From an uncultured Cryomorphaceae bacterium (GTDB taxonomy: Bacteria > Bacteroidota > Bacteroidia > Flavobacteriales > Schleiferiaceae): DNA of 64,000 nucleotides. Location of the stretch: assembly GCA_902614915.1 (NCBI GenBank), contig CACMMX010000007.1:1-64000 (forward strand), given 5' to 3'. This document shows, in pieces, positions 26,066 to 36,349 of this stretch (the first letter of the stretch is position 1; each line of letters begins with the position of its first letter). A program made the translations under genes and the position numbers. The notes beneath the pieces were generated by a model that saw only the letters and a list, made by a program, of their open reading frames with translations, had not been told where the DNA came from and searched no databases.

Positions 26066-26479
26066 ATGAAAATTTTAACAGCCTTCAAAATCATTGCATT
26101 TTCTTCTCTAGTAACACTAGCTTCATGCTCATCTACACAAGATTATTCAGGAACCTATAGCGGTGACCTTATTATGGTAACCTCAATGACCGGCCTCCCA
26201 GATCAAACAATGGTTGTGCCCGCGACCTTTGATGTCTTTCAATCAGATGGTACTTATCATATAGCTGATGGATCCAACTCGAGTGGCGCTGTTGGCTATG
26301 CATTAGAAGGTAGTGGTTCTTCATATAGTGTCTCGTTTTCTGACTCAAATGGTACTGATTTTACCATGTTTCTCGAATTTTCTGCTGATGCTTTAACTAT
26401 AAATTATACCATAGAAGACACTCAGCAAGGAACCACTTTTACGACATCCTTTTCTGGTGTATTAGATAAGGTTGAATAA
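26066..26479 (+). CDS. Small lipoprotein of unknown function
   Basis: A 137-residue protein with a lipoprotein signal (MKILTAFKIIAFSSLVTLASC; Cys21). The mature part is Ser/Thr/Gly-rich and strand-like (DYSGTYSGDLIMV, VGYALEGSGSSYSVSFSDS, TTSFSGVLDKVE), resembling lipocalin- or META-type small beta-barrels that measure out a FxGTY-like opening. No catalytic residues are apparent. It is monocistronic; the 3' flank is A+T-rich with a weak hairpin. Confidence 0.75.
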   Translation: MKILTAFKIIAFSSLVTLASCSSTQDYSGTYSGDLIMVTSMTGLPDQTMVVPATFDVFQSDGTYHIADGSNSSGAVGYALEGSGSSYSVSFSDSNGTDFTMFLEFSADALTINYTIEDTQQGTTFTTSFSGVLDKVE

Positions 26480-26594
26480 AATAATTGGTTTTTTAATAAA
26501 TAGCATTTTAGGATTAATCTAAAAAATATTGTTCTTAAATAACTGATATAGTTGTTTAAACTGTATTTGAAGTTTTTAAACGTTACCCACAGCA

Positions 26595-28784
26595 GTGATA
26601 CAAGAACACTTAGCTAAATCAAATAAATACTTTACTGCAGCTCTAATTATTGCCTTGTGTTGCTCGGCAAAATTAGTGGCTCAAGTTGACCATTGGGAGC
26701 AATTGGTAGGAGAGTCCAATCTATGGAAATATCGCTTAGGTAATAGTGAGCCTGCTTTTGATTGGATGAGTCCATCCTTCAATGACGCAGGATGGCAAGC
26801 TGCTTCAGGTGGTATAGGATATGGTGATGGTGATGACCAAACTATAATTGCAAATTGTTCATCACTCTATATGCGACGTTCATTTACAATTAGTCAAAAA
26901 CAGGATATAGAAGCGCTCATTTTCCATGCCGATTACGACGATGGATTTGTAGCCTACCTGAACGGTTTTGAAATAGCACAAGGCAATATTGACACCGTAA
27001 CTCCTCCATTCAATTATTCACCTGTACAATGGCGAGAAGCTCAAATGTATCAAGGAGGAGACGCCGTTACTTATGTGGTAGAAGACAGTATTTGGAAAAC
27101 TGCACTTCAAAATGGCACCAATGTGTTGGCTATTCAAACTGTAAATAACAACGGAACTAGCAGCTCAGATATGACCGCTAGGTATTGGTTGCATTGTGGT
27201 TTGAACACATCAACTCAAGCTTACAGCGCACCGGCTGCATGGTTTAATTATGAGACATTCGAAAGTGATATTGCGGTACTCAGAATTAATACTTGGGAGG
27301 AAAATATAGTCGATGACCCCTCTATTCGCGGTGAAATGGAAATCATCTGGAACGACTCCTCTAACACCAACGCTTCGTATGGACCTGCACTGCACTTGAA
27401 ATCTAATATAGAGATTGAAAAGCGCGGAAGATGGTCACAGTTTGTTTATCCCAAAAACGGTTACGCCATAGAGACAAAAGACGAAAATTGGGAAGACACA
27501 GATGTCAGTCCGTTAGGAATGCCTGAAGAAGAAGACTGGATTTTACACGGCCCTTATGGTGACCGAAGTTTTATGAGAAATGTACTCGCCATGTACATGG
27601 CCAATAAACAAGGTAACTATGCCTCTAGAACTGAATATGTTGAGCTTTTTATTAATGGGGATTACGAAGGGATTTACGTGTTGATGGAAAAGATAAAACG
27701 CGGTCCTGATAGAGTGGATATTGCCAAATTAAACCCGAACGAAATTACCGGAGATGATATTACCGGAGGATATATTTTCAAGACTGATTGGGAGCCTGTA
27801 GATTGGCGATCTAGCTTCAGTATGCTTTCTGATACAACGAGGATTCCCTACACCTACACCTACCCTAAGCGGAAGAATATTGTCTGGCAGCAAGAACAAT
27901 ACATTCAAGAATACGTGGACGATTGGGAACATTCCTTGCAGAATACAAGCATACCCTTCAACGGTAAATATTGGCACGAATACATGGATTTAAATTCATT
28001 TGTAGACTTCTTTCTCATGATGGAAGTCACCAAGGATATAGATGCATACCGGGCGAGCAGCTATTATCACAAGAAAAAAGACAGCAACGGCGGGAAGGTT
28101 CATGCCGGACCCATTTGGGATTTCAATTTTGCATTTGGATTAGTTGATTATTGTGGAGGATACCTTCCAACCGGCTACATGTTTTCAGGCAACTGGTGTT
28201 CAGGAACCAATCCAGCATGGTGGGAAGATTTGGTATATACTCCACAATTTGCAGATGCCGTGAATTGCCGCTGGAAAGAGCTAAGAGCAGGCGTATGGGA
28301 CAAAGACAGTTTAAGACATTTTATTGCTACCAATAGAATACTTCTAGGTAATGCCGTTTCAAGAAATCATATCAGGTGGCCACTTATGGGACAAAATCCC
28401 GCCGCAGTAAAGTATGTAGCCGGAACCTTTAACGGTGATGTGGCGCTCGTGGAAGATTGGCTGATGAACAGAATAGACTGGTTAGACGCCAATATGATAG
28501 GAAACGATTGTAGCCTGAGCATTGACAACCCTCTGCCCGTTTCAGAACTTCGTATATATCCTAATCCAAATACCGGTTTATTCCATATTTCAGCAGTAAA
28601 TAAGCTTGCCGGTAAGTTCGTAATCCGTAATATAATGGGGCAAACTGTTTATCAAGGTGAACTTTTAGAGAGCGGTCAGAGCCGAGTGTTGATTGACCTG
28701 AATCATGTGCAATCAGGAGTCTATTTTATTGACCTTTTCAATGAAAGTAAACACCACATTGAAAAAGTAATCATCCAACATTAA
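26595..28784 (+). CDS. Secreted CotH-family kinase-like protein with T9SS tail
   Basis: A 729-residue multidomain protein. Translation seems to begin at a GTG, since the first ATG lies after the signal peptide (cleavage near LVAQ, residue 35). Residues about 36-210 form a jelly-roll, carbohydrate-binding-like domain (WQAASGGIGYGDGDDQTI, FHADYDDGFVAYLNG). Residues about 215-630 are a CotH domain with the basic motif around IEIEKRGRWSQF, the block EYVELFINGDYEGIYVLMEK, and the metal-binding GPIWDFNFAFG (W508, D509). The last 85 residues are a canonical type A T9SS domain (LRIYPNPNTGLFHIS, IRNIMGQTVYQG, SGVYFIDLF). The protein is predicted to be surface-exposed or released. Its phosphorylation target is unknown. 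Confidence 0.9.
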   Translation: MIQEHLAKSNKYFTAALIIALCCSAKLVAQVDHWEQLVGESNLWKYRLGNSEPAFDWMSPSFNDAGWQAASGGIGYGDGDDQTIIANCSSLYMRRSFTISQKQDIEALIFHADYDDGFVAYLNGFEIAQGNIDTVTPPFNYSPVQWREAQMYQGGDAVTYVVEDSIWKTALQNGTNVLAIQTVNNNGTSSSDMTARYWLHCGLNTSTQAYSAPAAWFNYETFESDIAVLRINTWEENIVDDPSIRGEMEIIWNDSSNTNASYGPALHLKSNIEIEKRGRWSQFVYPKNGYAIETKDENWEDTDVSPLGMPEEEDWILHGPYGDRSFMRNVLAMYMANKQGNYASRTEYVELFINGDYEGIYVLMEKIKRGPDRVDIAKLNPNEITGDDITGGYIFKTDWEPVDWRSSFSMLSDTTRIPYTYTYPKRKNIVWQQEQYIQEYVDDWEHSLQNTSIPFNGKYWHEYMDLNSFVDFFLMMEVTKDIDAYRASSYYHKKKDSNGGKVHAGPIWDFNFAFGLVDYCGGYLPTGYMFSGNWCSGTNPAWWEDLVYTPQFADAVNCRWKELRAGVWDKDSLRHFIATNRILLGNAVSRNHIRWPLMGQNPAAVKYVAGTFNGDVALVEDWLMNRIDWLDANMIGNDCSLSIDNPLPVSELRIYPNPNTGLFHISAVNKLAGKFVIRNIMGQTVYQGELLESGQSRVLIDLNHVQSGVYFIDLFNESKHHIEKVIIQH

Positions 28785-28825
28785 TCGGATTTCTTATAAA
28801 TCAAAACACACTGTAATTTCGCGGC

Positions 28826-29536
28826 ATGGGCAAAGATAAACTTCGCAAGTTTCGTGAAAACGAAGAGATGGACAATGTGGTGCAGCCTACCACGGAAGAG
28901 GCTATTAAAGGCCTTCACTTAAAAAATCATTGGGCCGAAAAGCAATTTAGAAACGGCCAAGGTATTATACTTGAGTTAGGCTGCGGAAAAGGTGAGTATA
29001 CTTTGGAAATGGCTCGGAAAAGTTCGAGGAAAAACCATATTGGAGTCGATATCAAAGGCGCTCGACTTTGGAAAGGAGCAAAATCGGCAACTGAAGAAGG
29101 GCTAAAAAACGTTGCTTTCTTGCGGACAAGAATAGATTTTATAGAGAATTGTTTTGGTAAAAATGAAATAGAAGAAATCTGGATAACCTTCCCAGATCCT
29201 CAAATAAAATACAATCGCGCTAAACACCGCTTAACGCATCCTGCATACTTACTTAAGTATTCAAAGCTTTTGCAACCGGGCGGCACTGTAAACCTCAAGT
29301 GCGATAGCGAGTACTTGCATGGGTATACTCACGGCATCATTCAAATGCTTGGACTCGAAACTGAAGCGTCCTACCACGATATCTATGCACAAATTCAACC
29401 AAATGAAGGAATTCTATTTGATGTTATTACTCACTATGAAAGGATTTGGCTGAAACAGGGCAAGGCAATAACCTATCTAAGGTTTAAACTTGACGGTATA
29501 GAAAATGCCTTGAAACATTGGAAAAGCCGTGGCTAG
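28826..29536 (+). CDS. trmB: tRNA (guanine-N7-)-methyltransferase
   Basis: A 236-residue SAM-dependent enzyme that makes m7G46 in the variable loop of tRNAs. Motif I is ILELGCGKGEYTLEMAR, followed by HIGVDIKGARLWKGA, the active-site ITFPDPQIKYNRAKHRLTHP, and the C-terminal THYERIWLKQGKAITYLRF. Length and order are normal. The 3' end overlaps the GTG start of the next gene by eight bases, so they are co-translated. TAATTTCG just upstream is a plausible -7 element. Confidence 0.95.
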   Translation: MGKDKLRKFRENEEMDNVVQPTTEEAIKGLHLKNHWAEKQFRNGQGIILELGCGKGEYTLEMARKSSRKNHIGVDIKGARLWKGAKSATEEGLKNVAFLRTRIDFIENCFGKNEIEEIWITFPDPQIKYNRAKHRLTHPAYLLKYSKLLQPGGTVNLKCDSEYLHGYTHGIIQMLGLETEASYHDIYAQIQPNEGILFDVITHYERIWLKQGKAITYLRFKLDGIENALKHWKSRG

Positions 29537-29885
29537 TGCGTTTTTTGAAAAAGTCTATCAAGTGGTCCGCGTCATTCCGGAGGGTAAAGTGACTACTTAC
29601 GGTCATATTGCACGGTTTTTAGGGGAATCAAGGAGTGCGCGCGTGGTAGGTTATGCCATGAATGCTTCACATAACGATTCCTCTATCCCAGCACACCGGG
29701 TAGTGAATCGTTCCGGAGTACTCACCGGAAAACACTTCTTTGCGGGTTCAACCCTCATGCAAGATCTTCTAGAGAGTGAGGGGATAAAGGTAATTGAAGA
29801 TCGGGTTCAGTCTTTTGAAAATCACCTATGGGATCCCATAAAACATCTTAATCAAGAGGATTTTATTCAGGGCCTTACAGGCTGA
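29529..29885 (+). CDS. Alkyltransferase-like (MGMT-fold) protein without the catalytic cysteine
   Basis: A 118-residue protein with only the C-terminal DNA-binding domain of O6-alkylguanine transferases. The start is a GTG inside the trmB stop region. Features are VIPEGKVTTYGHIARFLG, the helix-turn-helix RSARVVGYAMNAS, and SIPAHRVVNRSGVLTG in place of the catalytic PCHRV. Alanine replaces the methyl-accepting cysteine, as in alkyltransferase-like (ATL) proteins, which bind alkylated bases and hand them to nucleotide excision repair instead of repairing them. It could also be an MGMT-family transcription-related protein. It converges with the CAT-like gene, overlapping by 11 bases. Confidence 0.9.
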   Translation: MASAFFEKVYQVVRVIPEGKVTTYGHIARFLGESRSARVVGYAMNASHNDSSIPAHRVVNRSGVLTGKHFFAGSTLMQDLLESEGIKVIEDRVQSFENHLWDPIKHLNQEDFIQGLTG

Positions 29886-30513
29886 ATTTGTTTAACTCAT
29901 TTTGAAGTGTATCAAAATACTGAGCCATATGAATGCCGTCCATTAGTGCGTGATCAACCTCTAACTGAAAAGGGAGTATATCTATGCCGTCTCGATTAAA
30001 AATTTTTCCAATAACCGTTCTAGGAATACTGTGTCCTCCACCTTTTTTCGGATGCGTAAATGAGGTGAATGAAATCCAAGGCAAGGTGGTTCCATATATC
30101 AAGTTAGTTCGGTCCGGTCTATGCGCTAAAGGCAATCCTTGAGCAGTCTTCTTGGTAATTTCCAATGCACGCGCAATAAAGTCCTTGGCATCATCCCCAT
30201 CATGCCAAGGATAATAGGCAAAAGTAAAAGCAGAGGTGCCTTCTCTCATTACCGCACACCCCATATCAATGGTACTGTGCTCTACCACGCCGTCTTCATT
30301 TCTTCTTAGGCGCATGGGAAGACATTGGTTGGCTGCAGAAATAGTACAGAACAAAAGGGCATGATGAATGCTGATGGACTTTGATTTACAGATACGCACC
30401 AATTTCGTAGCATCCAATTCTACCGTTATGCCGACAAATGGTTCCTTAAAATCTTTGAAAAAGAAATAATTCTCCTTTCTCTCCCAATTTTCAATATCAA
30501 AGATACGTTCCAT
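29875..30513 (-). CDS. Chloramphenicol-acetyltransferase-like enzyme
   Basis: A 212-residue protein of the CAT fold. The catalytic region QLEVDHALMDGIHMAQYFD retains the catalytic His and the structural Asp of the HHAxxDG block, with Asp in place of the first His. Other conserved points are FDIENWERKENYFFFKDF at the N-terminus, HHALLFCTISAANQ, PWISFTSFTHP and VIGKIFNRDGIDILPF. Chromosomal CAT-like proteins occur in many Bacteroidota and may acetylate other substrates, so drug resistance is not proven. It is convergent with the ATL gene and divergent from the YjbR gene. Confidence 0.85.
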   Translation of the reverse strand: MERIFDIENWERKENYFFFKDFKEPFVGITVELDATKLVRICKSKSISIHHALLFCTISAANQCLPMRLRRNEDGVVEHSTIDMGCAVMREGTSAFTFAYYPWHDGDDAKDFIARALEITKKTAQGLPLAHRPDRTNLIYGTTLPWISFTSFTHPKKGGGHSIPRTVIGKIFNRDGIDILPFQLEVDHALMDGIHMAQYFDTLQNELNKFSL

Positions 30514-30550
30514 GGAAACGAAGATAAACGCTCCGCGCTATCTTTAGCAA

Positions 30551-30901
30551 ATGAATCATCAAGTAATCAGAGAATTTGCCCTACGTTTTCCAAATGCCAC
30601 AGAAGGATTTCCATTTGACGAATCTTCATTGGTTTTTAAAGTACATGGAAAGATTTTTGCCGTCTTGAACCTCGACTGTCAACCCCCAAGGATTAATCTT
30701 AAAAACTATCCTGAACGTAATATTGAGCGGCGTGAAACATACGAATGGATAATACCCGGTTACCATTCGAACAAGCAACATTGGAATACGGTTATAGCCG
30801 TTGAATATGCCTCATGGGGTCTCATAAAGGACATGATAACCACAAGCTACAAACTTGTTTGGCAAAAGCTATCAAAGAAAGTGCAAGAAGGAAGAGTATA
30901 G
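30551..30901 (+). CDS. MmcQ/YjbR family protein
   Basis: A 116-residue protein of the CyaY-like/YjbR fold. Recognisable blocks are REFALRFPNATEGFPFDESSLVFKV, PRINLKNYPERNIERRE, IIPGYHSNKQHWNTV and the C-terminal TSYKLVWQKLSKKV. The family contains a double-wing DNA-binding-like fold, but its biochemical role is unknown. It lies 16 bases before lepA and is likely co-transcribed with it. TATCTTTA just upstream of the ATG may be a -7 element overlapping the divergent CAT promoter. Confidence 0.87.
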   Translation: MNHQVIREFALRFPNATEGFPFDESSLVFKVHGKIFAVLNLDCQPPRINLKNYPERNIERRETYEWIIPGYHSNKQHWNTVIAVEYASWGLIKDMITTSYKLVWQKLSKKVQEGRV

Positions 30902-30917
30902 TGTATTTTAGCAGCCT

Positions 30918-32714
30918 ATGAATAACATCCGTAATTTCTGTATCATCGCCCACATTGATCACGGTAAATCAACTTTGGCGGATCGCTTGTTGGACATTAC
31001 TTCCGCGGTCAGTGAGCGTGAAAAACAAGACCAGCTTTTGGACGATATGGACTTAGAAAGAGAACGCGGCATTACGATTAAATCGCACGCCGTTCAGATG
31101 TACCATGAAAAAAACGGAGAGAAGTATACCATCAATCTAATTGATACTCCGGGACACGTAGATTTTTCCTATGAAGTTTCGCGATCTATCGCGGCTTGTG
31201 AAGGAGCACTCTTGATTGTTGATGCCGCTCAAGGTATCCAAGCCCAAACGATATCTAATCTTTATTTGGCCTTAGAGCACGACCTAGAGATTATTCCTAT
31301 TCTTAATAAGATTGACCTTCCTTCTGCAAACCCAGAAGAGATTGGCGACCAGATTATTGATTTATTAGGCTGTGACCGCGAAGAGATATTGCACTGTTCA
31401 GCGAAGACAGGTCATGGTGTACAGGAAATTCTCAATGCCATAATTGAGCGTATTCCAGCGCCTGAAGGAAATCCAAATGGTCCGCTTCAAGCATTGATTT
31501 TTGACAGTCATTTCAACCCATTCAGAGGTATTGAGGCCATTTATAAAGTCGTCAATGGCTCTATCAAGAAAAGTCAACGGGTAAAATTTATGTCTACTGG
31601 CAAGCAGTACGATGCTGATGAAATCGGTGTAAATTTGATCAAGCAGAACCCAACGAAGGAGATTAAAACTGGAGATGTTGGCTACATCATTTCCGGAATT
31701 AAAGATGCCAAAGAGGTAAAAGTTGGTGATACTATTACCGCAGTTGAAAACCCGGCATCTTCGCCAATCGAGGGATTTGAAGAAGTAAAACCGATGGTAT
31801 TTGCCGGCATTTACCCCGTGGATACTGAAGAGTTTGAGGAGCTTCGTGCTTCATTAGAAAAGCTCCAGCTTAACGATGCGTCTCTAACTTTTGAAGCAGA
31901 GACCTCAGTCGCACTTGGCTTTGGTTTCCGGTGTGGATTCCTTGGAATGCTGCACATGGAAATCATCCAAGAACGATTGGAGCGCGAATTCAACATGACA
32001 GTAATTACTACCGTTCCTAACGTAAGCTATAAAGCCTACATGAAAAGCGAACCTGAAAAGGCCATTTGGGTTCAAAACCCAACTGACTTCCCAGATCCAA
32101 CAAAAATGGACTACATGGAAGAGCCTTTCATTAAAGCTCAAATCATTACTAGTGCGGACTTTGTAGGTCCTGTGATGAACCTCTGTATTGGAAAGCGTGG
32201 TCAATTGACCAATCAAACGTACCTCACCAGCAATCGTGTGGAGCTAAGTTTCGATATGCCGCTGGCCGAAATTGTATTTGATTTCTACGACCGGTTGAAA
32301 ACCATCTCAAAAGGGTATGCTTCTTTCGACTACCACCCTATTGGCTACCGTGAAAGTATACTTGTTAAGGTAGATGTCATGCTTAATGGCGACCCTGTTG
32401 ATGCGTTGAGTGCATTGATTCATAAAGACAACGCATATGACATCGGTAAAAAAATGTGTGTGAAGTTGAAAGAATTGATACCACGTCAACAATTCATGAT
32501 TGCCATTCAAGCTGGAATAGGCAACAAGATTATTGCCCGTGAAACTTTAAGCCCCCTTCGGAAGGACGTTACCGCTAAATGTTACGGCGGTGATATCTCA
32601 CGAAAGCGCAAGCTTCTTGAAAAACAAAAGGCGGGTAAGAAACGTATGCGACAGCTCGGAAACGTAGAGATTCCGCAAAGTGCATTTCTTGCCGTTCTTA
32701 AACTGAATGATTAA
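30918..32714 (+). CDS. lepA: Elongation factor 4 (back-translocase)
   Basis: A 598-residue translational GTPase. G1 is [14 protein letters not shown] at 10-23, then [12 protein letters not shown] (G2), [12 protein letters not shown] (G3), NKIDLP (G4) and CSAKTGHGV (G5). The EF-G-like domains III-V follow, with [16 protein letters not shown] and the LepA-specific C-terminal domain containing [29 protein letters not shown] split over the tRNA-contact loop. LepA rescues stalled or mistranslocated ribosomes, especially at altered ionic strength. The length is standard. It converges with sdhB with a 37-base spacer. Confidence 0.97.
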   Translation: MNNIRNFCIIAHIDHGKSTLADRLLDITSAVSEREKQDQLLDDMDLERERGITIKSHAVQMYHEKNGEKYTINLIDTPGHVDFSYEVSRSIAACEGALLIVDAAQGIQAQTISNLYLALEHDLEIIPILNKIDLPSANPEEIGDQIIDLLGCDREEILHCSAKTGHGVQEILNAIIERIPAPEGNPNGPLQALIFDSHFNPFRGIEAIYKVVNGSIKKSQRVKFMSTGKQYDADEIGVNLIKQNPTKEIKTGDVGYIISGIKDAKEVKVGDTITAVENPASSPIEGFEEVKPMVFAGIYPVDTEEFEELRASLEKLQLNDASLTFEAETSVALGFGFRCGFLGMLHMEIIQERLEREFNMTVITTVPNVSYKAYMKSEPEKAIWVQNPTDFPDPTKMDYMEEPFIKAQIITSADFVGPVMNLCIGKRGQLTNQTYLTSNRVELSFDMPLAEIVFDFYDRLKTISKGYASFDYHPIGYRESILVKVDVMLNGDPVDALSALIHKDNAYDIGKKMCVKLKELIPRQQFMIAIQAGIGNKIIARETLSPLRKDVTAKCYGGDISRKRKLLEKQKAGKKRMRQLGNVEIPQSAFLAVLKLND

Positions 32715-32751
32715 AACTAATTGCATCAGCAATGCAGCTGGGTTTAGAATC

Positions 32752-33504
32752 TTACTTATTACTGCTTAGAGAAGCGAGCAAGTAGTCGCGATTCATTCGC
32801 GCAATATTTTCTAGAGAGATGCCCTTGGGACACTCTACCTCACAGGCACCTGTATTAGTACAATTACCAAATCCCTCTAAATCCATTTGATTCACCATAT
32901 TCAATACCCGCTCTTTAGCCTCAGGTTGTCCTTGCGGAAGCAAGGAGAACTGACTGATTTTCGCAGAAGCAAATAACATTGCCGAAGAATTCTTACAAGT
33001 AGCCACACATGCCCCACAACCAATACAAGTTGCTGCATCAAAGGCCTTATCTGCGTCCTCTTTTGGTACGGGAATGGCGTTAGCATCAATGGTATTACCT
33101 GAAGTATTTACTGAGATGAATCCTCCTGCCCGTTGGATGCGATCAAATGCAGAACGATCCACCATCAAATCTTTAACAATCGGAAATGCCTTTGCACGGA
33201 ACGGCTCAATGTAAATTGTATCGCCATCCTTGAACTCTCGCATGTGTAGTTGACAGGTAGTAATCTTTCTACTGGGACCGTGTGCTTCACCGTTGATGAA
33301 GAGCGAACACATCCCACAGATTCCTTCACGACAATCATGATCAAAAACCACAGGCTCAATACCTTGATCAATCAACTGCTCGTTTAAGTAATCTAGCATT
33401 TCTAAAAAACTCATGTCTTCCTCAACTCCCGCAATTGGGTACGATTTCATTTCACCCTTTGTTTGAGGTCCTTCCTGTCTCCAGATCTTTAATGTTAAAT
33501 CCAT
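32752..33504 (-). CDS. sdhB: Succinate dehydrogenase/fumarate reductase iron-sulfur subunit
   Basis: A 250-residue subunit carrying electrons from FAD to quinone. The plant-type ferredoxin half has cysteines in [15 protein letters not shown] and ITTCQLHM for the [2Fe-2S] cluster. The C-terminal half has [15 protein letters not shown] and [15 protein letters not shown] for the [4Fe-4S] and [3Fe-4S] clusters. It is membrane-associated on the cytoplasmic side. It is the last gene of the leftward sdhC-sdhA-sdhB operon, eight bases after sdhA. Confidence 0.96.
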   Translation of the reverse strand: MDLTLKIWRQEGPQTKGEMKSYPIAGVEEDMSFLEMLDYLNEQLIDQGIEPVVFDHDCREGICGMCSLFINGEAHGPSRKITTCQLHMREFKDGDTIYIEPFRAKAFPIVKDLMVDRSAFDRIQRAGGFISVNTSGNTIDANAIPVPKEDADKAFDAATCIGCGACVATCKNSSAMLFASAKISQFSLLPQGQPEAKERVLNMVNQMDLEGFGNCTNTGACEVECPKGISLENIARMNRDYLLASLSSNK

Positions 33505-33512
33505 AGTCTGAA

Positions 33513-35513
33513 TTATTTGTATGAACGTGTCTTCAGTTCTACATTCTCAAAAGTCAATTCTTCTTTGTGTAAGTTGGCTTCAGCAGGAACTCCTGTAAAT
33601 TCCCAAGCACTTACAAATGTGAATTTTTCATCATCGCGCAGCGCTTCACCTTCTTCACTTTGGTATTCTTCGCGGAAATGACCTCCACAACTCTCGTTAC
33701 GTTCTAGCGCATCTTTGGCCATCAACTCGCCCAACTCCATCAAATCTGCAACGCGTCCCGCCTTATCTAGCTCTGGATTCATTCCATTGGCTGAACCTAA
33801 TACGCGAACGTTCGCATAAAACTCCTCGCGCAACGCTTTGATATCTGAAATAGCCTGCTTCAATCCTTTTTCATTTCTAGCCATACCCACTTCATTCCAC
33901 ATAATCTTCCCAAGACGTTTATGGAAATAGTCAACGGATTTAGTACCGTTATTGTTGATGAACTTATCGGTTCGTTCACGAACTAATTTTTCAGCTTCTT
34001 CAAATTCTTTTGAATCCGTAGATATTGTACCTGTACGTATATCCTTACTCAAGAATTCTCCGACAGTATAGGGTGCCACGAAATAGCCGTCTGCCAATCC
34101 TTGCATTAATGCAGAAGCACCTAATCTATTTGCACCATGATCAGAAAAATTAGCCTCGCCGAGTGCAAAACATCCTGGAATGGTGGTCATTAAATTATAA
34201 TCGACCCAAAGCCCACCCATGGTATAGTGCACCGCCGGGTAGATCATCATGGGTTCTTTATACGGATTTGATGCCGTAATTTTTTCGTACATCTGGAATA
34301 GATTACCGTATTTGGCCTCAACCACTTTCTCTCCTAACGCTTTGATATCTGCATCTGATGCATTTTTAACACCTTTTACATGCGCCTCTTCCGCACCGTA
34401 GCGCATAATTGCAGCGGCAAAATCTAAGTATACTGCTTCACCAGTTTTATTAACACCGTAACCGGCATCACAACGCTCTTTGGCGGCACGGGAAGCTACA
34501 TCTCTAGGGACTAAATTCCCAAACGCAGGGTAGCGTCGCTCTAGGTAGTAATCTCTATGTTCTTCGGCGATATCGTTTGGATGAAGTGTACCCGAACGAA
34601 TGCCCTCAGCGTCTTCTTTCTGGGCCGGAACCCAAATACGACCGTCGTTGCGCAACGATTCAGACATTAAGGTCAACTTACTTTGGTTTTCACCACTAAC
34701 TGGAATACAGGTTGGATGAATCTGTGTAAAACAAGGGTTTGCCATGTAAGCCCCTTTTCGGTGTGCCTTCCACGCCGCAGTTACGTTTGAACCCATTGCA
34801 TTGGTGGATAGGAAAAATACGTTTCCATAGCCTCCGGTACATAGCAATACAGCGTGCGCACTGTGGCGCTCAAACTCACCCGTAACCAAGTTTTTCGCGA
34901 TGATTCCACGAGCCTTACCGTCTACTACAACCAGCTCCTGCATCTCGTGGCGGGCGTACATTTTAACACGACCTTTTGCAATCTGACGGTTCAAGGCTGA
35001 ATAAGCACCTAACAATAACTGTTGACCCGTCTGACCTTTTGCATAGAACGTTCGGCTTACTTGAACCCCGCCAAAAGATCGGTTATCTAATAACCCACCG
35101 TAATCACGAGCAAAAGGAACACCTTGAGCAACACATTGGTCAATAATGTTTCGGCTTACCTCTGCTAAACGGTGAACGTTCGCTTCTCTTGATCGGTAAT
35201 CTCCACCTTTTATCGTATCATAAAACAGACGATAAACCGAATCACCGTCATTTTGGTAATTCTTTGCTGCGTTAATTCCTCCTTGTGCCGCAATAGAGTG
35301 TGCACGACGTGGAGAATCTTGGAAACAGAATGCTTTTACATTGTAACCCATCTCAGCCAAAGAGGCAGCCGCTGAAGAACCGGCTAGACCTGTACCTACT
35401 ACGATTACATCAATCAGTCTTTTATTCGCTGGTGATACCAAAGGGATTTCACCTTTATGTTTGGTCCACTTATCAGCTAACACGCCAGCTGGAATTTTAG
35501 AATCTAATGCCAT
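33513..35513 (-). CDS. sdhA: Succinate dehydrogenase/fumarate reductase flavoprotein subunit
   Basis: A 666-residue FAD-binding subunit catalysing succinate-fumarate interconversion. The N-terminal FAD fold is [21 protein letters not shown], followed by [21 protein letters not shown] with the histidine that covalently binds FAD in this family. Further blocks are [28 protein letters not shown], the active-site [16 protein letters not shown] and [20 protein letters not shown]. The size and the presence of a single cytochrome b gene fit the B-type (Bacteroidota, epsilonproteobacterial) enzyme. It lies 13 bases downstream of sdhC. Confidence 0.97.
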   Translation of the reverse strand: MALDSKIPAGVLADKWTKHKGEIPLVSPANKRLIDVIVVGTGLAGSSAAASLAEMGYNVKAFCFQDSPRRAHSIAAQGGINAAKNYQNDGDSVYRLFYDTIKGGDYRSREANVHRLAEVSRNIIDQCVAQGVPFARDYGGLLDNRSFGGVQVSRTFYAKGQTGQQLLLGAYSALNRQIAKGRVKMYARHEMQELVVVDGKARGIIAKNLVTGEFERHSAHAVLLCTGGYGNVFFLSTNAMGSNVTAAWKAHRKGAYMANPCFTQIHPTCIPVSGENQSKLTLMSESLRNDGRIWVPAQKEDAEGIRSGTLHPNDIAEEHRDYYLERRYPAFGNLVPRDVASRAAKERCDAGYGVNKTGEAVYLDFAAAIMRYGAEEAHVKGVKNASDADIKALGEKVVEAKYGNLFQMYEKITASNPYKEPMMIYPAVHYTMGGLWVDYNLMTTIPGCFALGEANFSDHGANRLGASALMQGLADGYFVAPYTVGEFLSKDIRTGTISTDSKEFEEAEKLVRERTDKFINNNGTKSVDYFHKRLGKIMWNEVGMARNEKGLKQAISDIKALREEFYANVRVLGSANGMNPELDKAGRVADLMELGELMAKDALERNESCGGHFREEYQSEEGEALRDDEKFTFVSAWEFTGVPAEANLHKEELTFENVELKTRSYK

Positions 35514-35526
35514 ATCGGTAAATGAA

Positions 35527-36228
35527 TTATAAGTTTTGACCCGGTTGCGCGACGTACAAGAAAACAGCTACGGCTATAAATCCTGCAGGAATTAACCATG
35601 CAAAAGCAGTCATCACATTCTTAATAATTGGAGTGTATTTGGGATGATTTACACCCAAGGTTTGAAAAGCACTTTGAGCACCGTGACTCAGGTGAAATGC
35701 CAAACCTATGATTGCTACCACATAAAACGTAGCGTACCACCATTGCTCAAAAGCAGTTACCGTTAAAGTCCAAAGGTCTTTGTTACCATTACTATCTTTT
35801 CCTAGTACTCCAAAGTGCATCTCATACCAAAAGCTTTTCATATGAACAATAATGAAGAAAAGGGTTAGAATACCTAGTAATGCCATTTTTCTTGAAGCCC
35901 AAGAGGCATTCACAGATTGCTTTTCTTTAACATAACCAACGGGACGCGCTGCGCGGTTTTGCCTTGCCAGCATAATGCCATCAACGGTATGCAAAAGAAT
36001 ACTGATGTAGGTTAAATAAGAAAGGATTTTCACCAGCGGAAAAGTAGTCATAAAATGACCGTAAGCATTGAACGCTAAGCGACCCTCTTCTCCTAAGACA
36101 AATAGTTGGAGATTACCAAATAAGTGCCCGACTAAAAACGTACACAAAAACAATCCTGTAACAGCCATCCAATACTTACGAGCCAAGGATGAGCCGAAAA
36201 GACCTTTAGAAGTTGATGACATAAGCAA
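35527..36228 (-). CDS. sdhC: Succinate dehydrogenase cytochrome b subunit
   Basis: A 233-residue integral membrane subunit with five predicted helices, of the di-heme cytochrome b558 type. Candidate heme ligands include His in [34 protein letters not shown] and [14 protein letters not shown]. It anchors SdhAB and reduces menaquinone. No sdhD is present, as expected for this single-subunit anchor. Translation may start at the second ATG (36222). It heads the sdhCAB operon, divergent from the aminopeptidase P gene. Confidence 0.93.
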   Translation of the reverse strand: MLMSSTSKGLFGSSLARKYWMAVTGLFLCTFLVGHLFGNLQLFVLGEEGRLAFNAYGHFMTTFPLVKILSYLTYISILLHTVDGIMLARQNRAARPVGYVKEKQSVNASWASRKMALLGILTLFFIIVHMKSFWYEMHFGVLGKDSNGNKDLWTLTVTAFEQWWYATFYVVAIIGLAFHLSHGAQSAFQTLGVNHPKYTPIIKNVMTAFAWLIPAGFIAVAVFLYVAQPGQNL

Positions 36229-36260
36229 TTTTATAGTTTAAGAGCCGTATTTTAGCTTTT

Positions 36261-36268
36261 CAAATTTA
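36261..36268 (-). promoter_or_regulatory. -7 promoter element of sdhCAB
   Basis: On the minus strand this reads TAAATTTG, an exact TAnnTTTG match 32 bases before the sdhC ATG. Just upstream lies an inverted repeat, CAGACTTTTGTCTG (36274-36287), in the spacer between the expected -33 and -7 sites, so a repressor bound there would cover the promoter. Confidence 0.45.
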
Positions 36269-36349
36269 CAACACAGACTTTTGTCTGAATCGTAATGAGG
36301 ATGAAAATCACAATAGAACGTTTCTAAATTAACATAGTTAGAGCCTATC

